Shown one piece after another: positions 9,935-16,933 of a DNA stretch of 64,000 nucleotides. The notes below the pieces were generated by a model. It had not been told where the DNA came from. It saw only the letters and a program-made list of their open reading frames with translations, and did no database searches. Origin of the DNA: Mucilaginibacter endophyticus (lineage in GTDB: Bacteria > Bacteroidota > Bacteroidia > Sphingobacteriales > Sphingobacteriaceae); contig NZ_QPCG01000001.1 in NCBI RefSeq assembly GCF_003351025.1, forward strand, positions 441,949 to 505,948, given 5' to 3'. Numbering within the stretch: the first letter of the stretch is position 1; each line of letters opens with the position of its first letter. Both the position numbers and the translations under genes were made by a program.

Positions 9935-10348
9935 TTAGCAGTATTGTTCAAACGCGTCGATCAGGTTATCGGCAATCATTTGTGCCGGGCGACCTTCAAT
10001 CTGGTAACGCTCGATGATATGTACCAGTTTGCCATCTTTAAACAGCGCCATAGCTGGTGATGACGGTGGGTAAGGCAACATGTAGTTACGTGCAGTATCA
10101 ACAGCATCTTTTTCCATACCGGCAAATACGGTTACCAGTTTATCGGGATGTTTGCCGTTAGCGGCAGCAATTTTAGCAGCAGGGCGTGCATTAGCTGCAG
10201 CACAACCACATACCGAATTAACCATTACAAATACTGTACCTTCGCTTTCAATAGCGTTTTTTACAGCATCTGCATCTTTCAATTCCTCAAATCCAACCTT
10301 GGTCAGGTCTTCCCGCATCGGGGCTACTAAATATTCAGGATACATCAT
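9935..10348 (-). CDS. BrxA/BrxB-type bacilliredoxin (thioredoxin-fold, CGC motif)
   Basis: A 137-residue protein starting MMYPEYLVAPMREDL, with the CGC signature in VNSVCGCAAANARPAA, then the FAGMEKDAVDTAR and PPSSPAMALFKDGKLVH segments typical of the family (former DUF1094). Characterised Bacillus members remove bacillithiol from proteins oxidised under stress. An upstream open extension exists, but homologous proteins begin at this methionine pair, which is preceded by an A-rich stretch, so I chose it. Whether this organism makes bacillithiol or uses the protein with another thiol is not shown here. It is a single gene between terminators. Confidence 0.88.
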   Translation of the reverse strand: MMYPEYLVAPMREDLTKVGFEELKDADAVKNAIESEGTVFVMVNSVCGCAAANARPAAKIAAANGKHPDKLVTVFAGMEKDAVDTARNYMLPYPPSSPAMALFKDGKLVHIIERYQIEGRPAQMIADNLIDAFEQYC

Positions 10349-10545
10349 TTCTTTTTGCTTTACAATAAAATCAGTATTACAAAAATAAGAAATGATACTT
10401 GGTTTACGTTTATAAAAACTTAATAATAACAATTGGTTGACGATTAGCGTACAAGGCTATTCTATTGATAACCTGTTTACATACATTTAATATTGTTTTA
10501 TTATCGGTAATTTATAACTTGCATTCCCTAATTTATTTAAACTTG

Positions 10546-11415
10546 ATGAAGCGTAAAACATCTGATATTAGTACCGTTGTTATCATCAACAAAAACCAGC
10601 AACATACCAAATCATTACAAATAAAAACTAAACATCTTGACAGGTTAAAACACTATGCATGGAGTATTGCGGCAGTTGTTGCCGTACTTGGTGGCCTGGT
10701 GTTTTATCTGCATCATAAAAGTGCCGAACAGGAAGCTCAAAACCTGCAGTTACAGGCACAAATTGCTAAGCTTAAGGGTGCTATTCCGGTAGCTCGGGGC
10801 CCTGTAGTAAATACCAAAGTTACTGCGCAGTCATATATTCAATCTATCGAAGTAAAGCTTAAAACAATAAACGAATATTTGAAGAGAAGAGGCCTTAAAG
10901 GCTTCGCTATTAAAGGAACCGGGGGCAGTGGTAACAATGAGGCGGCTAAACTTCCTGATACCGAAGCTTACAGTTTGTACGACGATTATCTTAAACATTT
11001 AACCAGCACCATTGCATTTACCCCAATGGGTTACCCAAGGATCAGTTCATTCACTTCGTTTTTTGGTTACCGGAGCGATCCTTTTAATTCGGAGCATGCC
11101 GAGTTTCATCCGGGTATCGATTTTCAGGGCCATCGCGGTGACGAGGTAAAATGTACTGCCAGCGGCAAAGTTGTTTTTGCGGGATGGGCCGGCGGTTACG
11201 GTAATTGCATCCGTATAAAACATATCAATGATTTGGAAACGCTTTACGGTCACCTTTCAAAAATTGAAGTAAAGGTTGGTCAACAAGTTACCGTTGGCGA
11301 CAATATTGGCAAAGTAGGTTCAACCGGCCATTCAACTGGTACACACCTGCACTATGAAGTACGTAAAAACGGAAAACCAGTTAATCCTGTAAACTTTTTA
11401 ACCCTTAATAAATAG
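10546..11415 (+). CDS. M23 (LytM-type) peptidase, membrane-anchored
   Basis: 289 residues from the ATG at 10546; the longer open frame lacks a plausible start context. It has a short basic cytoplasmic tail, one transmembrane helix (about residues 38-57, AWSIAAVVAVLGGLVFYLHH), a short coiled-coil (about 60-80), and a C-terminal LytM domain (about 165-285). The zinc ligands are visible as HPGID (HxxxD) and HLHYE (HxH). It should cleave peptidoglycan cross-bridges or stems in the periplasm. The next gene encodes a bactofilin, a pairing known from cell-shape systems in several phyla, so a role in local wall remodelling is likely. Confidence 0.9.
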   Translation: MKRKTSDISTVVIINKNQQHTKSLQIKTKHLDRLKHYAWSIAAVVAVLGGLVFYLHHKSAEQEAQNLQLQAQIAKLKGAIPVARGPVVNTKVTAQSYIQSIEVKLKTINEYLKRRGLKGFAIKGTGGSGNNEAAKLPDTEAYSLYDDYLKHLTSTIAFTPMGYPRISSFTSFFGYRSDPFNSEHAEFHPGIDFQGHRGDEVKCTASGKVVFAGWAGGYGNCIRIKHINDLETLYGHLSKIEVKVGQQVTVGDNIGKVGSTGHSTGTHLHYEVRKNGKPVNPVNFLTLNK

Positions 11416-11417
11416 GT

Positions 11418-11551
11418 TTTTTTAGTCTGAAGTTCTGAGTCTTAAGTCGTGAGCCCTAAGTCGGCGACCGGTTATTTATTACTTTAAACTTAGAACTTAA
11501 GATTTGAAACCATTGACTTACGACTACCTACTTAGAACTTAAGACTAAAAA
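11418..11551. repeat. AGTCTTAAGTTCT palindromic intergenic repeat
   Basis: The outer arms tttttagtctgaagttctga and cttagaacttaagactaaaa are inverted with few mismatches. Internal strings (cttaagtcgtgagccctaag, gacttacgactac) repeat the same 7-9-bp words. It fills the gap between the M23 and bactofilin genes. Confidence 0.6.
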
Positions 11552-11555
11552 CAAC

Positions 11556-11939
11556 ATGGCTATTTTTTCTAAAAAAGAGAAGGTTGCGCTCGACCTGCAG
11601 GCAATCTCAACCCTCATTAGTGAAGGCAGTGTATTGGAAGGTAATTTAAAAGCTCCGGCTTTTGCGCGTATTGACGGTGTGGTTAACGGTGATGTAACTG
11701 TTGATGAAGGCCTCATTTTGGGCGAAAAGGGCGAGGTTAAGGGGAATATAAATACCAAAGAGATATTTGTTTACGGTACGGTAAGGGGTGATATCAATAC
11801 TTCATCGCTTGAAATAAAAGCTACGGGCCGTATCACCGGCGACATCAAAACACAGAACCTGGCCGTTGAAAATGGCGGGGTTTACAATGGCAACCTTACC
11901 ATGCAGCAGGCAGAGATGCAAAAGCAGTTGCAGGCGTAA
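11556..11939 (+). CDS. Bactofilin family cytoskeletal protein
   Basis: 127 residues forming a right-handed beta-helix (DUF583, about residues 20-110), with the repeated GxVxGDVxV-type turns seen in EGNLKAPAFARIDGVVNGDV and GEVKGNINTKEIFVYGTVRG. Short charged termini flank it (MAIFSKKEK at the start). Bactofilins polymerise without nucleotide and act as membrane-associated scaffolds. The adjacent M23 peptidase is a plausible partner. Length and pattern fit the family well. Confidence 0.92.
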   Translation: MAIFSKKEKVALDLQAISTLISEGSVLEGNLKAPAFARIDGVVNGDVTVDEGLILGEKGEVKGNINTKEIFVYGTVRGDINTSSLEIKATGRITGDIKTQNLAVENGGVYNGNLTMQQAEMQKQLQA

Positions 11940-11961
11940 GGTTTGGGTAATGGAGATAGTA

Positions 11962-12113
11962 GGAGGCACCTACGGAGCCAAATTGCCGTTTATATTAATA
12001 CTACAAACACGATACTCCTACGGAGTGTCAGCATGTTTTTCTAAAAACTCCGTAGGAGTACCATGTTTATAGCTCAAAGTACTCAATAAAAGTTTTGCGC
12101 CATAGGTGCAACC
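11962..12113. repeat. CTACGGAG nested palindromic repeat (copy 1)
   Basis: It contains ggcacctacggagcc (11965-11979), an inner palindrome actcctacggagt (12014-12026) and its partner actccgtaggagt (12047-12059). The phrase catgtttatagct follows, then a degenerate right end gcgccataggtgc. The same architecture, better preserved, lies at 36328-36534. Confidence 0.75.
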
Positions 12114-12172
12114 TTCAAATTGATAATACTTTAGATGCAAACCAAACATTTCATTTTCACAAGGATATAAGT

Positions 12173-12180
12173 TAACTTTG
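12173..12180 (+). promoter_or_regulatory. Bacteroidota -7 element for ahcY
   Basis: TAACTTTG matches TAnnTTTG exactly. Transcription would start near 12186, giving a leader of under 20 nt, too short for a SAM or SAH riboswitch. Confidence 0.7.
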
Positions 12181-12203
12181 CACTCTCAAAAATAAAAATC
12201 GAT

Positions 12204-13520
12204 ATGTCATCAGTAGAAACTGCATTCGTTAAATACAAAGTAAAAGATCTGTCGCTGGCAGAGTGGGGTCGCAAGGAAATTGAACTGGCTGAGGCTGAGA
12301 TGCCTGGCTTAATGGCTTTGCGTAAAGAGTACGGTCCAAGCCAGCCGCTTAAAGGTGCAAGGATTGCCGGTTGTTTACACATGACCATCCAAACCGCTGT
12401 TTTGATTGAAACCCTGATTGCTCTTGGTGCCGAAGTTACCTGGTCGTCATGTAATATATTCTCAACTCAGGATCATGCTGCTGCCGCTATCGCTGCTGCC
12501 GGTATTTCTGTGTATGCCTGGAAAGGTATGAATGCCGAAGAGTTTGACTGGTGCATTGAACAAACTTTATTTTTTGGCGAAGAGCGCCAGCCGCTTAACA
12601 TGATCCTTGATGATGGTGGCGATTTAACCAACATGGTATTGGATAAATACCCTGAACTGGTTGCTGCTATCAAAGGTTTATCAGAAGAAACTACTACCGG
12701 TGTACACCGTTTATATGAGCGCATGAAAGCAGGTACCCTGCCAATGCCGGCAATTAACGTTAACGACTCGGTTACCAAATCAAAATTTGATAACAAATAC
12801 GGCTGTCGCGAATCATTGGTTGATGCTATCCGTCGCGCAACTGACGTGATGATGGCCGGTAAAGTGGCTGTTGTTTGCGGTTATGGCGACGTAGGTAAAG
12901 GTTCGGCAGATTCATTACGTAACTCTGGTGTTCGTGTTATCGTTACCGAAATTGACCCTATCTGTGCTTTACAAGCTGCAATGGAAGGCTTTGAAGTTAA
13001 AAAATTGGGCACCGCTATCGCTGAAGCTGATATCGTGGTTACCGCTACTGGTAACAAAAACATCGTTCGTGAGCAACACTTCCGTGCCTTGAAAGATAAA
13101 GCTATCGTTTGTAACATCGGTCACTTTGATAATGAAATTGACATGGCCTGGTTAAACGGTGCTTATGGCAATACTAAAGTTGAAATTAAACCACAGGTTG
13201 ATAAATATACAATCAATGGCAAAGACGTTATTGTATTAGCCGAAGGTCGTTTGGTTAACTTAGGTTGCGCTACCGGTCACCCAAGCTTTGTAATGAGTAA
13301 CTCGTTCACCAACCAAACTTTGGCCCAGTTAGAGCTTTGGACAAACGGTGCCGCTTACGAAAACAAAGTTTACACTTTGCCAAAACATCTTGACGAAAAA
13401 GTAGCCCGTCTACACCTAGCTAAAATTGGTGTTGAACTGGAAGTACTTGACCAGGATCAGGCTGATTACATCGGTGTAACTGTTGAAGGTCCGTTTAAAC
13501 CTGAGTACTACCGTTACTAA
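12204..13520 (+). CDS. ahcY: Adenosylhomocysteinase (S-adenosylhomocysteine hydrolase)
   Basis: 438 residues. The enzyme reversibly hydrolyses S-adenosylhomocysteine to adenosine and homocysteine in the cytosol, relieving product inhibition of methyltransferases. Recognisable parts are the substrate-domain segment [19 protein letters not shown], the NAD-binding loop [14 protein letters not shown], the segment [11 protein letters not shown], and the C-terminal KPEYYRY that contributes to NAD binding in the neighbouring subunit. It is a single gene with its own -7 element and an intrinsic terminator at 13574. Confidence 0.97.
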   Translation: MSSVETAFVKYKVKDLSLAEWGRKEIELAEAEMPGLMALRKEYGPSQPLKGARIAGCLHMTIQTAVLIETLIALGAEVTWSSCNIFSTQDHAAAAIAAAGISVYAWKGMNAEEFDWCIEQTLFFGEERQPLNMILDDGGDLTNMVLDKYPELVAAIKGLSEETTTGVHRLYERMKAGTLPMPAINVNDSVTKSKFDNKYGCRESLVDAIRRATDVMMAGKVAVVCGYGDVGKGSADSLRNSGVRVIVTEIDPICALQAAMEGFEVKKLGTAIAEADIVVTATGNKNIVREQHFRALKDKAIVCNIGHFDNEIDMAWLNGAYGNTKVEIKPQVDKYTINGKDVIVLAEGRLVNLGCATGHPSFVMSNSFTNQTLAQLELWTNGAAYENKVYTLPKHLDEKVARLHLAKIGVELEVLDQDQADYIGVTVEGPFKPEYYRY

Positions 13521-13573
13521 ATTTAGGTGAAAGGTTAAAGGCGAAAGCTGAAAGGTTTTTGCTATTTAAATAT

Positions 13574-13606
13574 AAAAGGCATGGTTTTCAAAACCGTGCC
13601 TTTTTT
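13574..13606 (+). terminator. Intrinsic terminator of ahcY
   Basis: Stem aaaaggcatggtttt / aaaaccgtgcctttt followed by a T-run. Confidence 0.85.
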
Positions 13607-13679
13607 GGTTTATTTCTACCGTAACGTAAGCGGATAACGGGCTTGTATGCCTATACTTTTATGCAACTTTTAGTACAAA

Positions 13680-13795
13680 TATTTCGCTAATCGTAACAAA
13701 AAACTAAGAAATCCGTAACAATAGATGTGATATGATATAAACGAGAAAAATTGTAACAAACGTGATACAATTATCAAAATTCATATTATATTTAC
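13680..13795 (+). promoter_or_regulatory. Promoter region with repeated GTAACAA boxes
   Basis: GTAACAA occurs three times (13693, 13715, 13753), the last two each followed by GTGATA. A -7-like TATATTTA sits at 13787-13794. This precedes the candidate small RNA. The boxes may bind a regulator; that is inference. Confidence 0.4.
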
Positions 13796-13799
13796 AATT

Positions 13800-13881
13800 C
13801 AATAACGGGTATCTACACCCGGATTTGTGATAAGGTTTAGGTTTAAAGCCCCATGCAGCGAGTGCTATGGGGCTTTTATTT
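13800..13881 (+). ncRNA. Candidate small RNA with 5' hairpin and intrinsic terminator
   Basis: Starting about 6 nt after the -7-like element, the sequence folds a 5' hairpin CGGGT-ATCTAC-ACCCG (13805-13820). It then runs through about 25 unpaired bases and ends in a strong stem AAAGCCCCAT / ATGGGGCTTT (13845-13854 with 13866-13875) followed by T-rich sequence. No convincing ORF lies inside. The terminator is too far from ahcY, which has its own, and it lies before the next gene, so an independent short transcript is the simplest reading. It could instead be a leader with an attenuator for the gene at 13957. Confidence 0.5.
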
Positions 13882-13956
13882 TACCCGCGCTCTTAACTCT
13901 TTTTAACAAATACCCAGGTTGCTTTACCTTAACTTTGATCATAAATCTAAACTATT

Positions 13957-14553
13957 ATGCATTTCAAAACGTTTTTTACGTGTTTGTTCATCGTTTTATT
14001 GAAATGCGCTTGCTATGGCCAGCAAGCCGCACCGGCATATGCGCTAACTAAACCCGAAAACTGGCATACCGAAACTTTTTCGTTGCCTCCGCAGTTTGCA
14101 AATAGCTTGCCTTTTAAAGGTACTGAGGACATTCGCTTTTCACCTGACTGGGCAAAAAAGGGATCGGAAGGTTACTGGACTTATGCTTTTTTATGGATAA
14201 TTACCGGGAAGGCCACTTTTACCAAAACACAACTTGAAAAATACATGTGCGATTATTATACAGGCCTGGTAAAGGCCAATTTCAAAGAAGCAAAAATTGA
14301 TACCGCGATTGCTGCACCCGTAAAAGTAAAACTTCGAAATATCAAAACAAATGAAAAAGATACTCAGACTTTTGAAGGTAAGGCGGCAATGACTGATTAT
14401 ATGACGCAGGATCCGCTAATTCTTAACTTCCGGATCCACGTTAAAAAAGCGAAACCCGGCAGTGATGTTACCGCAGTTTATTTTGAAGCATCGCCGCAAT
14501 CATACGGCCATAAAGTTTGGGTGCAGTTGGACGCGCTTGATAAAAGTTTATAA
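13957..14553 (+). CDS. Secreted protein of unknown function
   Basis: 198 residues with a signal peptide (about residues 1-21, hydrophobic core FKTFFTCLFIVLLKCACYG, cleavage before QQ). The mature part has no domain I can name. It contains EDIRFSPDWAKKGSEGYWTY, a conserved-looking aromatic stretch FLWIITG, and a C-terminal half rich in beta-type sequence (LILNFRIHVKK, VTAVYFEASPQ). There are no cysteine pairs or lipobox in the mature part. It is likely periplasmic. It may be read through from the candidate sRNA promoter. Confidence 0.75.
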   Translation: MHFKTFFTCLFIVLLKCACYGQQAAPAYALTKPENWHTETFSLPPQFANSLPFKGTEDIRFSPDWAKKGSEGYWTYAFLWIITGKATFTKTQLEKYMCDYYTGLVKANFKEAKIDTAIAAPVKVKLRNIKTNEKDTQTFEGKAAMTDYMTQDPLILNFRIHVKKAKPGSDVTAVYFEASPQSYGHKVWVQLDALDKSL

Positions 14554-14559
14554 CATGTT

Positions 14560-14596
14560 AAAAAAGCCTTACGAAGTTTTCAAAACTTCGTAAGGC
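14560..14596 (-). terminator. Intrinsic terminator for the deacetylase transcript
   Basis: A perfect 15-bp stem gccttacgaagtttt / aaaacttcgtaaggc. The adjoining A-run on the plus strand reads as a T-run for minus-strand transcription. Confidence 0.75.
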
Positions 14597-14642
14597 TGTA
14601 TGTCTGAAACTGCCAACTGCCACTGCAAACTGCCAACTGAAC

Positions 14643-15644
14643 TCAGGGTGCTTCGCTAAACTCTTCATCTACGCTTTCACGAAGATCATACAGTAACCAT
14701 TGCTTCCCTGCTATGGATCGTGTTTTTGATTGCAGCAGTTTAATAAAATCGTTCACGCCAACAGGCTCGTTGCCATTGCCATGGATGAGCACAATGCTGC
14801 CGTTTTGCGGCTGTTGACCTTTAGCCAGCCAGGCATCAGTACCAACGGGTATCAATCCGAAGTTGGTGATTTGGTAAACCAGTTGTTGGTCAGACACCAG
14901 TCCCGGAAAGCGGAAAAATACTGATGGTAACAGTCCGTTGCGTAACATGGCTTGTTCCGTTTCCAGTACTTCGTAACTGATATCAGTGCCGGGTTCCAAT
15001 AAAAAGTTTTCTTTGAGTGGAGCCTTCAGGCTCACCCGGTGATTGAAGGAATGGTTGATCCAGGTGATATAGATCTCGCGGTTCGCCTGCATTTGCTTTA
15101 GCCAGGCCAGGTCCTGCGGGTGTTGGCGCATCCAGATACCGGTTACCGAAAGTGCGATAGGAACCGGGCGCTCCACCTTTTTAAACTCCGTAAAGATATC
15201 GGTGAAAATGCGTTTATCCAGCGGACGATGGGAGGGGCAAAGATCAGCAGTGAGGCTGATACCTGTTTGTTTGGGGATGCCGCTTTCAATACCCGCATCC
15301 TGGATATTTACCGATTGTTTTTCGGCTTTGGTTAAAGCTTTTTGATAAGGTGTGCTTTTAAAAAAATCACGTGCCTGTTCCATTGTCATGGGCTTTACCT
15401 GGTAAAAACTGCTTTCGTTTATTTTGGTCTCCAGCGTTTGCGGATTTACCATGAGCAGGTAATTATGGCCTTCATTATCAAAGCGGCGTAGGATCATCCA
15501 ATCCTGCGGGTAATTGTGTGCCCAGCCGTAATAAACCTTGTAGTTTTCTATTTTACGGTAGATGGTTTGGGCCGATAACTGCTCAATAAAAGCTATTAAG
15601 CAAAATAATAGTGCGGGTATTAATTTAACTAATGTTTTGTTCAT
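14643..15644 (-). CDS. NodB-like polysaccharide deacetylase family protein with altered metal motif
   Basis: 333 residues with a signal peptide (about 1-25, ending QLSAQ). The N-terminal third is unassigned. The NodB-like domain (about 125-320) shows motif 2 NHSFNH (HxxxH), motif 3 FRFPG and motif 5 LIHGNG. Motif 1, normally TFDDG, reads TADLCPSHRP: the first Asp is kept but the metal-binding second Asp is Leu. It may therefore have altered metal binding or be inactive. The family normally removes N- or O-acetyl groups from glycans in the periplasm or on the surface. It overlaps the upstream gene by 20 bp and is probably co-transcribed with it. Confidence 0.75.
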   Translation of the reverse strand: MNKTLVKLIPALLFCLIAFIEQLSAQTIYRKIENYKVYYGWAHNYPQDWMILRRFDNEGHNYLLMVNPQTLETKINESSFYQVKPMTMEQARDFFKSTPYQKALTKAEKQSVNIQDAGIESGIPKQTGISLTADLCPSHRPLDKRIFTDIFTEFKKVERPVPIALSVTGIWMRQHPQDLAWLKQMQANREIYITWINHSFNHRVSLKAPLKENFLLEPGTDISYEVLETEQAMLRNGLLPSVFFRFPGLVSDQQLVYQITNFGLIPVGTDAWLAKGQQPQNGSIVLIHGNGNEPVGVNDFIKLLQSKTRSIAGKQWLLYDLRESVDEEFSEAP

Positions 15645-16161
15645 GGGTCTTAGCGTTCCAGTTTTTCCCGGTGAGGATACTGCTTACAACCAATATCAAT
15701 ATAAAAATGGAAATAAAGGTTATTACATAAGTATCAAAATTAGGGTGTTCGCCAGGTCCCCGGGATAATTGATTATCGGGAAGTGCCGATAAAGGAGGGT
15801 ATATAGTCCAGCCGCGCGAGTTGCCAACCATGTTTTGTTCAAGCGACATAACGATTTTCAATAGTTTAAGAAGGAGAATTGTTAGCGCTAAATTGCTTAT
15901 TACGAGAATAGTATTTACCAATTGGTTTTTGAAACGGCCTAAAAGTGCTCTGATCAAATAAACTATTACTGTAACTAATAAAAAGGGTATGATTCCGAAA
16001 TATAACCAGTTGAAAGGCAAAGAAAGATAAGTATCATGCAGGCCGATCTCTATATTCAAATTTCTAAAAAAGGCCATCCAAATCAAGCGGATGCCCAATG
16101 TTACAAGTGCAAATAGTGAAATTAGTATTGCAGGTTCAATAACAATTTGTTTAGGCTTCAT
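15625..16161 (-). CDS. Four-helix membrane protein with cytochrome-oxidase-I-like motifs
   Basis: 178 residues with four predicted membrane helices (about 10-31, 51-73, 83-105, 144-164). Two segments recall cytochrome c oxidase subunit I: HDTY at 42-45 (compare DTYFVVAHFHY) and GWTIYPPLSALP at 117-128 (compare GWTVYPPLS). They are in the reverse order and lack the histidine haem ligands, so this cannot be an oxidase core. I recall similar small proteins being mis-annotated as COX1 in Bacteroidota. The function is unknown. It is directly upstream of and overlapping the deacetylase gene. Confidence 0.7.
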   Translation of the reverse strand: MKPKQIVIEPAILISLFALVTLGIRLIWMAFFRNLNIEIGLHDTYLSLPFNWLYFGIIPFLLVTVIVYLIRALLGRFKNQLVNTILVISNLALTILLLKLLKIVMSLEQNMVGNSRGWTIYPPLSALPDNQLSRGPGEHPNFDTYVITFISIFILILVVSSILTGKNWNAKTHEQNIS

Positions 16162-16204
16162 GACCTAAAGTTAAATATATCGGGCATTTTATCTAAATGA
16201 TATC

Positions 16205-16212
16205 TAACTTTG
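16205..16212 (+). promoter_or_regulatory. -7 element of pdxJ, leaderless arrangement
   Basis: TAACTTTG ends 4 nt before the pdxJ ATG at 16217, so the predicted start of transcription coincides with the start codon. Confidence 0.65.
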
Positions 16213-16216
16213 AAAT

Positions 16217-16933
16217 ATGACCCGTCTATCTGTCAATATCAACAAAATAGCCACTTTACGCAATTCGCGTGGTGGTAATAACCCCGACCTGATACAGGTT
16301 GCTAAAGATTGTGAACGTTTTGGCGCGCAGGGTATCACCGTACACCCGCGTCCCGACGAGCGCCACATCCGTTATAACGATGTGTTTGAGCTTAAGAAAA
16401 TTGTTACTACCGAGTTTAATATCGAAGGCAATTGCCAGGAACAAAAATTTATCGACCTGGTATTGGCCAATAAGCCCGAACAGGTTACCCTGGTGCCCGA
16501 TGTTTTGGGACAGATCACTTCAAACCACGGCTGGGATACCATCGCCAATTATCATTATTTAAAAGATATGATAGCGGTATTTAAAGAAGCCGGTATCCGT
16601 GTATCTATTTTTGTTGACCCTATTCCCGCAATGGTTGAAGGTGCCGCTAAAACCGGTACCGACCGCGTAGAACTGTATACCGAAGGTTATGCTACCCATT
16701 TCCCACAAGGAAAAGAATTGGCTATTGCTCCTTACGTTGAAGCTGCGAAAGCTGCTCAGCAAGCAGGCTTGGGCTTAAATGCCGGTCATGACCTTGATTT
16801 GCATAACCTGAAATACTTTGCCGAAAACATACCGGGCTTGCTTGAAGTTAGCATTGGCCATGCCCTGGTAAGCGATGCCCTGTATTACGGTTTGGAAAAT
16901 ACCATCCAGATGTATTTACGACAACTGGCTTAG
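16217..16933 (+). CDS. pdxJ: Pyridoxine 5'-phosphate synthase
   Basis: 238 residues, the usual length. PdxJ condenses 1-deoxy-D-xylulose 5-phosphate with 3-amino-1-hydroxyacetone phosphate to make pyridoxine 5'-phosphate in the DXP-dependent vitamin B6 route. The TIM-barrel landmarks are clear: [20 protein letters not shown] at the start, [25 protein letters not shown], and [13 protein letters not shown] with [15 protein letters not shown] near the end. The start is set by the -7 element only 4 nt upstream. The 3' end overlaps the convergent neighbour by 4 bp. Confidence 0.96.
   Translation: MTRLSVNINKIATLRNSRGGNNPDLIQVAKDCERFGAQGITVHPRPDERHIRYNDVFELKKIVTTEFNIEGNCQEQKFIDLVLANKPEQVTLVPDVLGQITSNHGWDTIANYHYLKDMIAVFKEAGIRVSIFVDPIPAMVEGAAKTGTDRVELYTEGYATHFPQGKELAIAPYVEAAKAAQQAGLGLNAGHDLDLHNLKYFAENIPGLLEVSIGHALVSDALYYGLENTIQMYLRQLA

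Noticed and set aside
12121..12203. SAM or SAH riboswitch before ahcY
   Set aside because: The -7 element leaves a leader of under 20 nt, too short for either structure.
15625..16161. Cytochrome c oxidase subunit I annotation
   Set aside because: Too short, four helices only, motifs in the wrong order and no histidine haem ligands.
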